Shown in pieces: positions 54,801-64,000 of a stretch of DNA of 64,000 nt. The DNA is from Symbiodinium natans (lineage: Eukaryota > Sar > Dinophyceae > Suessiales > Symbiodiniaceae), in the NCBI GenBank assembly GCA_905221605.1, contig CAJNDS010000376.1:90867-154866 (forward strand), read 5' to 3'. How positions within the stretch are numbered: the stretch's first letter is position 1; the number at the start of each line of letters is the position of its first letter. The notes under the pieces are model-generated. The model was not told where the DNA came from, searched no databases, and saw only the letters and a program-made list of their open reading frames with translations. The translations under genes and the position numbers were made by a program.

Positions 54801-57800
54801 CTGAAGTACCTCTCACCCCCACCCTTGATACAACAATGCTATTGAGACGGTGGGGCTAAGGGCAGGCTTAAGGATGAGGGAGGGCTTCAGCCCCAAGACT
54901 TTGGCAGGGTCCCAAGCCCTGATATAGGAAAACCCGAAACCTTTAGCCCGTACCCGACAACCCCAAACCCAAAACCAAACCATAACACCCCAAAAGCCCT
55001 AAAGCCCCACAACCCCACAACCCTAAGCCCTAAACCTAACGCATCTGGCAAGCCACTCTGCAATAGTTGAGGGTCTGGAGGTTTTGGCGTTGAGGTTTAT
55101 CATCGGGTTTCGAGAGATTCGGGTCACATATCCCCCCCCCCCCCCGAAACCCCAAAGAATTTCTTAGACACCCTAGGCCATCAGGCCCCTGAGGTCAGAG
55201 GGTCTCCCAAACCCATAAGCCCCGCCACCCAAAGGCTACCCCTTCATGAACCGAGCGCTGAAAGTAATGCAGAATCCTGAGGTACCTCTCACCCCCAATA
55301 TTGAACTGTTATTGTGACGGTGGGCTAAGGGCAGGCTTATGGATGAGAGCGCGGCGCGATCCGATATGGAGGTTTCCCAAAATAGGGGGCCCCTAGTATA
55401 AACCCCCAAGTCGTAAGATTCCCTTCTTTTTGGGAACCCCCCAATGGGGTACCCCTAATTTCCATTTCAACCCCCTTCTTGTCTCAGGCAAGCGGGTCAT
55501 CATCCACGGCCACGGCGCCTTCACTATGGAGTCACTTGCCGGCTAAGCCTCGAAAACCCAGTCGCTTTTGCATGTACCCTAAATTTTTGGAGGGGTTCAG
55601 CTGGACCCAATGTGGAAGTTGCCCTTGCGCCTCTTTCTCCGCGCCTAGGATCCTGGGCTAGGTTCGCTTTGTTTTTGGTGAGCCGCAGTTTCAGGGTCTT
55701 GTTCCACCGGTCCAGGAACATCCGAACTTGCTGCGAGTATGGCTCCAAGCAGATGCAGCTGGGCTGCTTTGGGGGGCCAGGGAGCGCAGACACCTAGAAT
55801 AGAGAGCCTCTGCTGCTTTGTCGCCTGCGTGATCCCGAAGCTCCTAGAAGCCCATAAACTTTTAAAACCCCTAAGCCCCTAAACCCCCAAACCCCAAACC
55901 CCCAAACCCCCAAACCCCTAAACCCCTAAACCCGTAAACCCCTAAACCCCTAAACCCCTAAACCCCTAAACCCCTAAACCCCTAAACCCCTCAACCCCTC
56001 AACCCCTAAACCCCTAAACTAATCCCCAAAACCCATCAGTCCACCTCCCCAAACCCAAAACCCCAAACCTTCAAGAAGGGCTCCCATCCTGGCATTCTCC
56101 AGGTACGTGGTGTGCCGTAAGCGGAACCTCACATGCCCCCGGGCAGTCTCCTGGTTCATCAACCAGGTGCCGGCCCGGGAAGCCGAAGGGTTTGTTTAGG
56201 GTTTGTTTTGGGTGTATTTCGGGCTCAGCTTCGGGTTGAAGGGTTGAAGTATTCTGAAATCCTGCGGATTCGGAGTGTTGAGGGGTAGGAGCCTCAGAAG
56301 CCTTCCACCCCCCTGCAGTCGAACCCGGCGATGTCCTGTGCGCACTGCCTGGACATGCTCCGGATCGGCTACAAGCTTTGTGCCTCCCCAGCGTTTGCAC
56401 ATCCTACGCCCCAAAGTTGGGGGTGTTTTGTTAGTTGGCCTGAGGGGCCTCAGGCCCCTTGTTTGCCCCAAACTTTCAAAACCCCGACCTCAAACCCAAA
56501 GCCTGAGCCCCACAAGAACCCCCAGAGAACCAAGATCCGAAACGGCCTCGGGGTCCGTTGGCGTCGGCTTCGGGTTGTGGAGCCTTCTGTGATGCAGATT
56601 CGAGAGCCCCTGGTGCCCAAAAGCCCCAGAGTTCTTGATCTTCAAAGTTGCCCTCGGGCCCTGGTTTTCAGGTTCAGGGTTTTGAATGGCTTTTATTTCG
56701 GATGTTTGGGTTTGTTTTTGGGTTTGGGGCTTCATACTTTGGGCCCCAACTCCAAGCCCGAAGCTGGCGAGCCAAGGCAACTACGACCCGTGGGACATGC
56801 ACCTAGGAGGTTCTTGATCATCATTTTCAGCTTTGGTCTTTGAAGCGACTCTGATTTTTTTGATCCTGCGAAGCAGGCAAACACAAAACCACAGCTTTTT
56901 GGCAGAGTTTCCCAGAACATCAGAGGCATTCGGTGGTTACGAATGCAACGCACACCACAGCGTCCATCGCACAGAAGACAAGGTGCCGTGCGGGGTCTGG
57001 GGCGCCCGATAGTCCCCGGACCTGCCTCGAGCACATGTAAGGCTCCAAGAGGGTGGGTTTTAAGGCTTTGGGATTAGGCCGAACCCTGCAAGACAGGTAG
57101 TGTTTTCTTGGATTTGGGGGTTTGTTTGCTTAGGGTGTCAAGGTTTGGCTGTTGGTGTGGAGGTTAAAATTGAGGGTTTAGGGCCCCCATCCCGCACTGG
57201 GGCAATCGGGAACCTCGTACAATGTAGAGTCAACATTCTACCAAGGGCTACTTTCAACAGCGACCGCCAACGTTCGAGAACTGCTCAAAGCAACCTCGCA
57301 AACTCTACCCCCGAAGCCAAACATCCTAAACTTAAAGGCCCTTAGACCCCAAGTCTTCGGCTCTGTCAGGATTTCCCCGAAGGCAAACATTTTAACCTTC
57401 TCCTAACCTTAAAGACCCCTAAACCCCCTAAGCCCTCGGCCATGTCAGGTTTGGCATCGGAGACGTGTACTTCCTGGCCTGTGCTTATGGCCTCCTGGAG
57501 ATCGTGGTGGACAATGTGAGCCTCGGGCTCCAGGCAACGCTACGCTTGAGGAAATTAGAGTGTTTCAAGCAAGCGATTGGCTTGCTGGGCTGCACGCGCG
57601 CTACACTGATGCGCCCAACGAGTTTACAATCTTGCCTGAAATGGCCGGGTAATCCTGTTAAAATGCATCGTGATGGGGATAGATCATTGCAATTATTGAT
57701 CTTCAACGGAGATAGAGCCCTAACCCCGAACTGCTCAGAATCCTGGGCGGTCGAAGAACCCGACGCCCCAACAACACTCAAAGGAAGCGCTGCAGCGAGA

Positions 57801-60800
57801 AGACAGTGCACCTGGAAAGCGGGAGAAAGCTGGAGAATATCGACGTCATCCTCAAGTGCATAGGCTCGAAAGGGCTTCCTGAAGAGGGGTTTGCAGAAGT
57901 AGGCTTTGCCTTGGTCGCGACTGGTCAGGGTCTAGTCCCTCCGCCAGGCTCGGCTCCTTGAGAAGTTGTTGCCTCTACCTTCCCTAAGATGCAACAGCAC
58001 CCTCCATCCTGACCCTTAACCTTACAATTCCCGAAGTCGACGAGTCAGAAGGCACCCACTGGGGGTTGGGGGATTCGAGCGTGGTTGGAATAGGTGTGGA
58101 GGCTGAGGCCTGTACAGGCGTTTCAACCTTTGGGCAGGGGCTTCAAAATCCTAATCATCATCATCGAAACAGCACTAAGAATGACAAGAAGAACAATAGT
58201 AACAAAAACACACTAGTAGCAAGAAGAACAAGTTTTCCTTGACAAGGGAAGTAAGTCTCGGGGGCTCGAGAGGCATGCTGCCCGACGCCACGGTGGACCG
58301 TGTGGTCCATGCGAAGTATCTCCGTGGCTACTGGATCAACGGTGACCCGCGCCGGTTCACCAACGCGGACCCTGACGGTGGCTCGGTTGGATTGTTTGGG
58401 GGCTTGGGGTTAAGGGGGTTTTGAGTGAGATGAGCTGTCACTTCTCTACTCTGCGCCAGTCAATCATAGGGCCTAAGCCCGAATTCCAATAAGCCTTGAT
58501 TGTCCTACAACCCCATAGACTCAACCAGCCCTGGCAGTGTTTCGTACTGGGCAGCAGCATTGAGGGCTTAGGGCTTGAAAAGGTTTCGGTTGCTTCGCGG
58601 TGTGCGGATGGTCACGAGATCTCAGGCATCTACGCCGCCAACTTTGCAGCCACCACCATCGGCCCTGGTGCCTACAGCTGGGTCTGCCTCATGAAGCACG
58701 TCTGGGATTGCCCCAACGAGTGGAAGGAGATGCGCTCTCCAAACCCGAACCCCTTATCATGTTGGACCCAAGATGCCCCACAATCCCAAGCCCGAAACCC
58801 CATAACACCCGTTTGGGACAGGTTGAAAAAGAACAAGCAAAAAACAAACAAGATTCTCGACAAAATTCATCACAGGCATACTAAGAACGACCTTAGCCCT
58901 ACGGCCTTAAGACAGAAAGAACAGCAGGAGCTGGACGACGCCGGCCACCTCAGCACCCTTCCGACGCACTATGCTGGCGACCCAGACCCAGACTCACCAG
59001 CCTACTTCATCAATGCCAGGCGGGACGCACACCCTAAGAGGGTGGAGGGGTTTAGGGGGGGTAGCCATTTTCAGCCCTGAACCCTGACGCCCAGACACCC
59101 CCGACTAAACCCGAAGTTTTGAGAACCCCAAACCCAAGACTCCGAAACCCCTAAACCCCCAAACCCCGAAATCCTGAACCCTAAAATCCTAAACCCCTGA
59201 AACCCCCCAAGCCCTAAACCACAAAAACCCCAAACCCCAAACCCTAGAACCCTGAAGGCACTCTGTGGGCAGCGCCTTCACTTGGGCGATGGTCAGTGTG
59301 GCGCTGAGAGAGAAGATGTTGCTCGCCAGCAACGGGCTTTAGGGTTACGACGAATTGCATAAGAACCCCCCTCCAAAAAAACAACAATTAGAGTATTCTT
59401 AGCATATAGTGACTAAAAACAAAAATATCCTTCCTTATCAGGGCAATAGCGGATGATTGTCTTTTATTGCTTGGGTGGTTCTTGAGCAAGTCGTAGGTTT
59501 AGGGGTCTTGCCCGAAACGCCCCGTCAGCCTGGGCTCCCAAACGCATTATGTGAATCCCGTTCCCATAGCATCCCGATCGCATCCGATCGCTCCCGCTTT
59601 CGCCTTGGTGTGCAGCACAGGTTGGAGGGTTCCGACGTTTGGATTCAGATTTTTGCACAATGTAGGTTAAGGGTTGAGGGTAGGATCCCCTTAAAGTAAC
59701 CCCAATAAGGTACCTTTCAGGGCTTGGGAATAGGGTTCAGTTGAGCGTCTGCCCCACGCCCCAGGGCCCACATGGATGTGTCGCTCGGCTGCATCAAACG
59801 TTTCGCGCAGTGTGAGCCCGATGGAACCGGGGCGGAGGGGGGGGGGCTCATAGTTAATCCCGTGATTTTGGACCGGAACCCCTGGAGAAAAAAGCAGCCT
59901 TTGACAAACCAGTAACCGCAAGACATGTCTGGAGGGGTTCAGGGTTGGGGGAGCTTAGGATGGAGATGCCTGGTTACTGCTGCCCCCTCCTCCTTCCGCC
60001 CTGAAACGCCCCAAGCCCCAAGTCCTATAAACTCCAAAAAAGCCCTAAACCCCCACACCCAACACCCGTAACGCTTGCAGGTACAAGAACTGGATAGCCG
60101 GGGGCCCAGCAGGTTTCGGAACTGCCCACAGGAGCCTTGGGTTTCGGCTGCAGGGTTGTGAGGGTTTTCAACCCTTTTAGGCATGTTTTGAAAAATGCCG
60201 AGATCGAAGCCCTCGAAGTCCGAGGCCCACTATGCCTGCAACGTGGACCGAATGCTTGAATCCGCCCTGGCGGAGTGGGACGAGTACGAGAGGAGCTTCA
60301 GGCCCGGGGTTTAGGAGCTTAAGACCCTTGGAAGCCCTTGGAAGCCTTCACCCATAGACCCTAAACCCTAACTCCCCCTGGACCGCAGGGAGAAAGGCAT
60401 GATACCCAAGGACGCCCCGTACATTCCGACGCCTGGACGAAGACAGTTGTGGGCTTTTGGGGATGTTTTTGGGATGTTTGGAGCTTGGGAAGGCTTTTGG
60501 TCTTCGGGGTTTGGGGATCCAGGATCCAGCGTCTGTGATGTTGAGCATCTTGGGACTCGAGGTATCCGTACCCGAAGGAGTTGATCGAGCAACAGTATGA
60601 AGTCACTTGGCTGGGGCCGGGGAGCACTCTGCACAAGCTGTCCGAGAATTCCTAAACCTTTTGCGCTCCTTCTGTCGTCAAACAGTAGGAAACTTATGCG
60701 ACATCCGCGTAGTCTCGGCATAGGCTCCTTGTAGGACGCAGGCCACTTCGGCAGACTCTTTGACTTCAGTAGGTTTTCACGCGCATGAAAGTTTCCAGCT

Positions 60801-63016
60801 CAGGGTTCTTTACAATCTTGAGGGTCTAGGCCCCTAGGCCAAGCAGGTTTGCCTGTGCCTGCATGAGTACCGAGGCTGGCAAAACCCGTTTGTCATTGAA
60901 AAGCTTGGATTCCACGCGGGTTCGCAAAGGTTCCATTCGGTCTCCTCGTGTCGTGAAGGCATGCAAAGCATGCCAGCACACACCGAACAAGAAAACAACA
61001 TTATGAGCCACTTGGGAGCTGAAAGCATCTGGTAATCACCTTATGGTGCCTTGAGGGTTTGGGAGCTGAAGGTTTAGGGTGTGAGGCTGCAGGCTCGAGG
61101 GTTTAGGATGGGCTCTTTTCAGGGCCAGCCTTTTATGTTGAGCTTCGAGGTTGAAGGGTTAGGGGTCATTGGTGGCACAGCCCGTCTAAAGTTTTTGATG
61201 GGCGTCGCCTGTGGCAGTGTACTGGGCTCCCTCAGCATGGAAGCCTCACCTGATAGACCCGGAATTCAAAGCAACACAAACCCTCAAATCCTCAGCTCTA
61301 AAATCTCCAAAACCCCAAATGCCGCCAAACCCCGAAACCCCCAGACGTCGAGTCGAGGTCCAACGGGCGGAGGTCGCGAAGAAGGAGCTTGAGAAGAGAG
61401 AGCAGGAGAGTAGGAGGCACACGTGAGAAGCCGGGTGCTGGCAGAGGCAGCTTTTCAAACGCTGTACGGCGCAATCTTAGGGCCGTCAACATAGTTTTCA
61501 ATATGACCCCCTTATGCTCTCTAACTCATTTTCTGTATTTCTGTGGGGTGTTGTGCGAGTTGGTGCTTGGGGTCTAGGGCTTACCATTTGAATTTTAAAC
61601 AGATCTTCTTGAAGAAGTGCGAGACATGGTTTGGGCCGCGAGATGTACGCATTTGGAGAGTGTGCGGTCCTTGTTCGGTTGCAATGTTTTGCAGACTCTA
61701 AAACCCTTGACCGAGCCTAAGCCCTAACCCCCCCCCCTTTGAGCCTTTCATTCCTAGTTGATTCCAAGTTTTGCGGTGCGAGGTTTTCGCATTTAGCGTT
61801 CCCAGCGTTTGGTGCAGCCCCATCTCCCCCAACCCTCGGAATCCTTGACATCGAGCCTGAGACCGCATCCTGCCTACAACCTGAAGCCGATGGGTTTGGG
61901 CTTTAGTGGTCCCTCTTGTTGGGCTAGAACACCCTATTTTCGTCCCTATTAAGGACTGTTAGTATAAGGGGGAACTGCCAAGGCTCGAACCACAAACCTT
62001 AGAGCCCCAGAGACCCTGCCACCCGCTTCGCTGCCACTTTCACTTTCGTCGAAGCAGTCGAGCCGCCAGAGGGGGCAAAAGGAACTTGGGCTGTGGACAC
62101 CAGTAGGCTGGTCTACATCAACCCTAAACCCTAAACCCTAAACCCTAAACCCTAAACCCTAAACCCTAAACCCTAAACCCTAAACCCTAAACCCTAAACC
62201 CTAAACCCTAAACCTTCAGTGATCCACCCCGGTCTTCCCCGAGGCTCGTAGGTGCCTCTGAACCCAGCAAGTGAGGGTCAGGGTTTCACGTGTCCCCTTT
62301 TGATCCGTTCTGTGTTGTAGTTCGGAGTCAGGGTTTCAGGCAGAATGGTCTAGGCATGTCAAGGGGTGTCGGAGTCAGGGCACTCGAAAGGGTCTAGACT
62401 TTAGGCCCTCGAAAAGGCACCGCCCAAGCCCCCAAGCATTCATTCCCCCCCCCAAAGCCTGCTAGTACCCCACCTCCCAAACCTTACCTCCTGAAGTCTG
62501 AGATTCAACATCCTAGAAGCGCGAACCAGTCTTTCAAAAAAAGGTCCTTCTCGCTGACTGCCCTGAAGAACTGGGGACCCCCAATCCTTGCACGAAACCC
62601 TAAACCCTCAGCCGACAGCCCAAGCCCTCAAACAACTCTCAACCGGCCCACAGTTTTCGATTCTGGCCCCCCATTGGACCGAAGCTTTACAAGAGGTTTG
62701 GCTGGGATTGCCACGGGCTTCCGGTCGAGTATGAGATCGACAAGAAGCTGAATGTCAAGGCGCCTGAAAATCGTCGATGCTGGTGCTGTCCCCCCTTCTA
62801 TGCCGCCTTGGTTCCGGGGAAGGTCATCAGAAGCCCGTAAACCCCCCAAGCCTTAGGGTGAAGCTATTCTAAGCCCAATAGCCCAATGGCCCTACATACC
62901 CTTGTGAATCTCAACAGACAAGCGCCGGAGCGCAGCGTTGTGAGTCTCTCCAGGGCCACCAGGACGTGATCAAGATGGGTATCGACAAGTACAACGAGGA
63001 ATGCCGGGGGATCGTG
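42832..63016 (+). CDS. IARS: Isoleucyl-tRNA synthetase, cytosolic type, N-terminal part (six exons seen, continues to the right)
   Basis: Charges tRNA-Ile with isoleucine in the cytosol. Exons: 42832-42882 ([14 protein letters not shown]), 43595-43671 ([18 protein letters not shown]), 44148-44229 ([25 protein letters not shown]), 44467-44516 ([17 protein letters not shown]), 62696-62759 ([17 protein letters not shown]) and 62954-63016 ([18 protein letters not shown]). HYGH is the class I HIGH motif. The series matches the eukaryotic cytosolic enzyme without gaps and phases agree; the first junction is uncertain by one or two bases. Donors include GT (43672), GA (44230) and GC (44517, 62760, 63017). 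The intron 44517-62695 is about 18.2 kb and contains a monooxygenase gene. KMSKS and the C-terminus lie beyond the window. Start codon not found. Confidence 0.9.
42957..43052. repeat. CCCTAAA array in synthetase intron 1
   Basis: About 13 nearly perfect units. Intron 1 (42883-43594) has no other clear content except a short remnant at 43470-43500. Confidence 0.95.
43672..44147 (+). other. Synthetase intron 2 with a TTTAGGG array and C14 tract
   Basis: GT-AG intron of 476 bp. TTTAGGG units at 43677-43742 begin five bases after the donor. A C tract (44108-44121) lies upstream of the acceptor (CAACCAG|GCCC). Confidence 0.8.
45506..46935 (+). CDS. Unassigned exon candidates upstream of the monooxygenase
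   Basis: Coding-like pieces: about 45512-45612 ([29 protein letters not shown]), about 45938-46060 ([37 protein letters not shown]) and about 46874-46932 ([18 protein letters not shown]). Each has GC-rich third positions and plausible flanking splice sites, with telomere-type blocks at 45435-45485 and 45615-45715 between. They do not match the monooxygenase or synthetase and may be a third gene. No family recognised. Confidence 0.35.
48289..59026 (+). CDS. Flavin-dependent monooxygenase (FMO/Baeyer-Villiger-like), about 20 exons, N-terminus not found
   Basis: Exons: 48289-48347, 48664-48711, 49028-49069, 49321-49364, 49904-49946, 50360-50413, 50821 to about 50907, 52009 to about 52089, about 54272-54361, 55488-55530, 55716-55761, 56104-56166, 56319-56381, 56776 to about 56802, 56924-56982, 57449-57515, 57800-57863, 58273-58385, 58583-58732, 58925-59026. 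Joined, they read [22 protein letters not shown] (FAD-binding GxGxxG), [57 protein letters not shown] (second Rossmann motif), [72 protein letters not shown] and [15 protein letters not shown]. It would oxidise a small substrate with NADPH and O2; the substrate is unknown. Most donors are GC. It lies wholly inside a synthetase intron on the same strand. Exons for the stretch around 51-54 kb are incomplete. Confidence 0.8.
49655..49715. repeat. 10 bp tandem repeat GAGAAGCCCA
   Basis: Five copies with one change, inside a monooxygenase intron (49365-49903). Confidence 0.85.
50640..50760. repeat. 8 bp CCCTCAAA array in a monooxygenase intron
   Basis: About 13 units, nearly perfect, ending in CCCTAAA. 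It lies upstream of the exon starting at 50821. Confidence 0.95.
51840..52000. repeat. AT-rich stretch with ACT/ATT triplets
   Basis: A local drop in GC just before the exon at 52009. It may help mark the acceptor. Confidence 0.6.
52107..52170. repeat. TTTAGGG block in a monooxygenase intron
   Basis: About eight units starting roughly 18 bp after the exon that ends near 52089. Confidence 0.95.
52455..52570. repeat. CT / CACT microsatellite
   Basis: Runs of CTCT, CACTCTCT and CCCA. Confidence 0.9.
52678..52818. repeat. TTTAGGG array with an internal GGGTTGA stretch
   Basis: About 18 units in total. Five units (about 52728-52760) are GGGTTGA instead of GGGTTTA. Confidence 0.95.
53309..53425 (+). 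CDS. Possible additional monooxygenase exon
   Basis: Open stretch [20 protein letters not shown], lying where an exon is expected between 52089 and 54272. The match to the family is poor and the frame choice is uncertain. Confidence 0.25.
53500..53580. repeat. TA / TGTATTTA microsatellite
   Basis: AT-rich simple repeat. Frames rich in Ile and Tyr across it are artefacts. Confidence 0.9.
54399..55350. repeat. Tandem duplication of about 500 bp inside a monooxygenase intron
   Basis: 54399-54886 and 54911-55350 share GGAAAACCCGAAACC, CTAACGCATCTGGCAAGCCA, a C14-C16 tract, AGGTCAGAGGGTCTCCCAAA and TGCAGAATCCTGA, with point changes and small gaps. Both sit in the GC-AG intron 54362-55487. Confidence 0.85.
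55860..56030. repeat. 8 bp CCCCTAAA array
   Basis: About 18 units with a few CCCCCAAA and CCCCTCAA variants, in the intron before the exon at 56104. Confidence 0.95.
59250..60620 (+). CDS. Likely C-terminal exons of the monooxygenase (uncertain)
   Basis: Coding-like pieces after AG-G acceptors: about 59257-59330 ([17 protein letters not shown]), about 60081-60115 ([13 protein letters not shown]), about 60196-60306 ([29 protein letters not shown]), about 60391-60435 ([15 protein letters not shown]) and about 60561-60615 ([18 protein letters not shown]). The order and character suit a C-terminal extension of the enzyme ending near 60.65 kb. Phases could not all be fixed. Confidence 0.4.
61334..62125 (+). 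CDS. Unassigned exon candidates near the end of the long intron
   Basis: About 61351-61424 ([20 protein letters not shown], charged helix, then a GT donor), about 61603-61660 ([18 protein letters not shown]) and about 62065-62122 ([20 protein letters not shown], followed by a CCCTAAA block). No family recognised. Confidence 0.25.
61926..61983. mobile_element. Palindromic mini-element copy
   Basis: The right arm AAGGACTGTTAGTATAAGGG then GGAACTGCCAAGG is nearly identical to the copy at 15938-16022. Confidence 0.6.
62120..62216. repeat. CCCTAAA array
   Basis: About 13 perfect units near the end of the long synthetase intron. Confidence 0.95.
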
Positions 63017-64000
63017 GCCTGGACCTGGTTTTGCAATCGGGGGCGTCCGAACATGGGGGGTTACCCCCTTTTTAAGGGGGTTCTTGTTCTATTTGGGGTA
63101 TAAACGGGGGGTACCCCCCCCTATTTTTGGGTCGTAATTGTGGGCTTTAGGGTTCTCGAGTTTTAGAGTTTGGGGTCTTTCATTTCAGGGTTTTGGGGTT
63201 GCTCGCGCCGCTTCATCTTCCGCTTTTTTTGAAGCCGGAGCATGGTTTGGGGGTGGGGGGGTTGAGACCCTCTGAACGATAAGCCCTAGAGGCCCTAAAC
63301 CCCAAAGTCCTGAAGCCCGAAAAAGCTACAAGCACCCTTGGGTTCTATAGGGTATACAAGGGGTATATAAGGGCCCCTTTAAGGGCCCGTGAAGGCTCCT
63401 AAATGCTATGCACTTCACAACCTACCCAGGCCCTTGGGATGTGTTTAAATGTACCCTTATTCGGCTTAAGAAGGGTCAATTTTCAAGAATATCCCTGAAC
63501 CCTTAAACCCTAAACCCTAAACCCTAAACCCTAAACCCTAAACCCTAAACCCTAAACCCTAAACCCCAAACCCTAGACCCTAAACCCTAAACCCTAAACC
63601 AAAAGCGCCATCCGAGGCTCTTAGCCCCAGACACCGGCGATTTCAGGGCTCGGGCGAGGGGTGTTTCTTAGAATAGGACGCCTTCGGCAACTGTTGTTAG
63701 GGTTCAGAGTTTAGGGTTTCGGGTTTCAGGTTTCGGGCTTAGGGTTTAGGATTTAGGATTTAGGGTTTAGGGTGTAGGGTTTAGGGTTTAGGGCTGGAAC
63801 GAAGGGCCCAACCCCTAAGCTCTAAACCCCCGAAGCCAAATCTGTATTCTTCTTCAACGTGGGTCGGGTCTCCGAATCACGCCGAGGATCCTGTATTTAG
63901 GAGCCTTCACCTCAGAGACGTCCCCAGAGATTCCTGCGGCGTATCTCTGGAATGAACAACCCAAAGAACCCCGCAGAGCATCACGCCCAGAGAGTCCCAC
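63017..64000. other. Right edge: synthetase intron with two telomere-type blocks
   Basis: Follows a GC donor at 63017. CCCTAAA at 63500-63600 and TTTAGGG at 63700-63795. No further synthetase exon recognised before the end. A GGGGTA/TACCCC palindromic stretch occurs at 63060-63145. Confidence 0.6.

Larger units (their letters stand above)
44517..62695 (+). other. Very long synthetase intron (about 18.2 kb) containing another gene
   Basis: Exon 4 ends CGACG|GC and exon 5 begins AAGAG|GTTTGG. Joining them restores the contiguous family sequence [13 protein letters not shown] in phase. Everything between is either the monooxygenase gene, unassigned exon candidates (45.5-47.5 and 60.0-62.1 kb) or repeats. 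A genome rearrangement or misassembly is the main alternative. Confidence 0.65.

Noticed and set aside
1-64000. tRNA, rRNA or spliced-leader RNA genes
   Set aside because: I looked for rRNA-like blocks and tRNA arm signatures and saw none. Short RNAs can be missed by eye; tRNA and RNA covariance searches would settle this.

Overview
The window looks like nuclear DNA of a dinoflagellate. Three things point there. (1) Coding sequence is cut into short exons whose introns use GT, GC and GA donors, and most acceptors read AG followed by G, which is the known dinoflagellate habit. (2) Every gene I can recognise lies on the + strand, as in dinoflagellate one-way gene clusters. (3) The plant/dinoflagellate-type telomere repeat TTTAGGG (or CCCTAAA) is scattered through the window in more than fifty internal blocks, in both orientations. 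No single open reading frame represents a whole gene; the genes below were rebuilt by joining exons whose reading phase and family resemblance agree. Family names come from recognising conserved motifs, not from a database search.

Layout. 2-5910: a left-truncated gene for a secreted or surface protein (Cys-rich repeats, PAN-like, C-type-lectin-like, two SRCR domains), ending in a domain I do not recognise, called here KFWW. 5.9-10.8 kb: nothing recognisable. 10.8-11.15 kb: a LamG/concanavalin-like exon. 13.0-15.2 kb: a second, diverged copy of the KFWW domain, with its small exons separated by telomere-repeat blocks. 16.34-18.35 kb: a 2 kb AT-rich island with inverted repeat ends, probably a mobile element. 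18.4-24.4 kb: telomere-repeat blocks, short unassigned exon-like pieces, and a 1.8 kb element (20.9-22.7 kb) that has a shorter inverted relative at 14.0-14.3 kb. 26.9-27.75 kb: three exons of a probable secreted beta-sandwich protein, with a partial exon duplication around a telomere-repeat block. 33.2-39.5 kb: a twelve-exon secreted beta-helix protein (pectate-lyase-superfamily, GH55-like). 42.8 kb to beyond the right edge: a cytosolic-type isoleucyl-tRNA synthetase. Its fifth visible intron is about 18.2 kb long and holds, on the same strand, most or all of a flavin-dependent monooxygenase gene (48.3-59 kb, possibly to 60.6 kb).

The striking property is structural. Telomere-type repeats are not at a chromosome end but sit inside introns of ordinary genes. 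At one place (27.0-27.2 kb) a 37 bp exon segment is duplicated on either side of such a block, as expected if telomere repeats were added while a staggered DNA break was repaired. The TTTAGGG unit itself contains TTTAG|GG, which fits the local acceptor rule, so inserted repeats could be spliced out at once. Several small mobile-element families also sit in introns. No tRNA, rRNA, spliced-leader RNA or CRISPR array was seen. All splice sites are inferred without cDNA.
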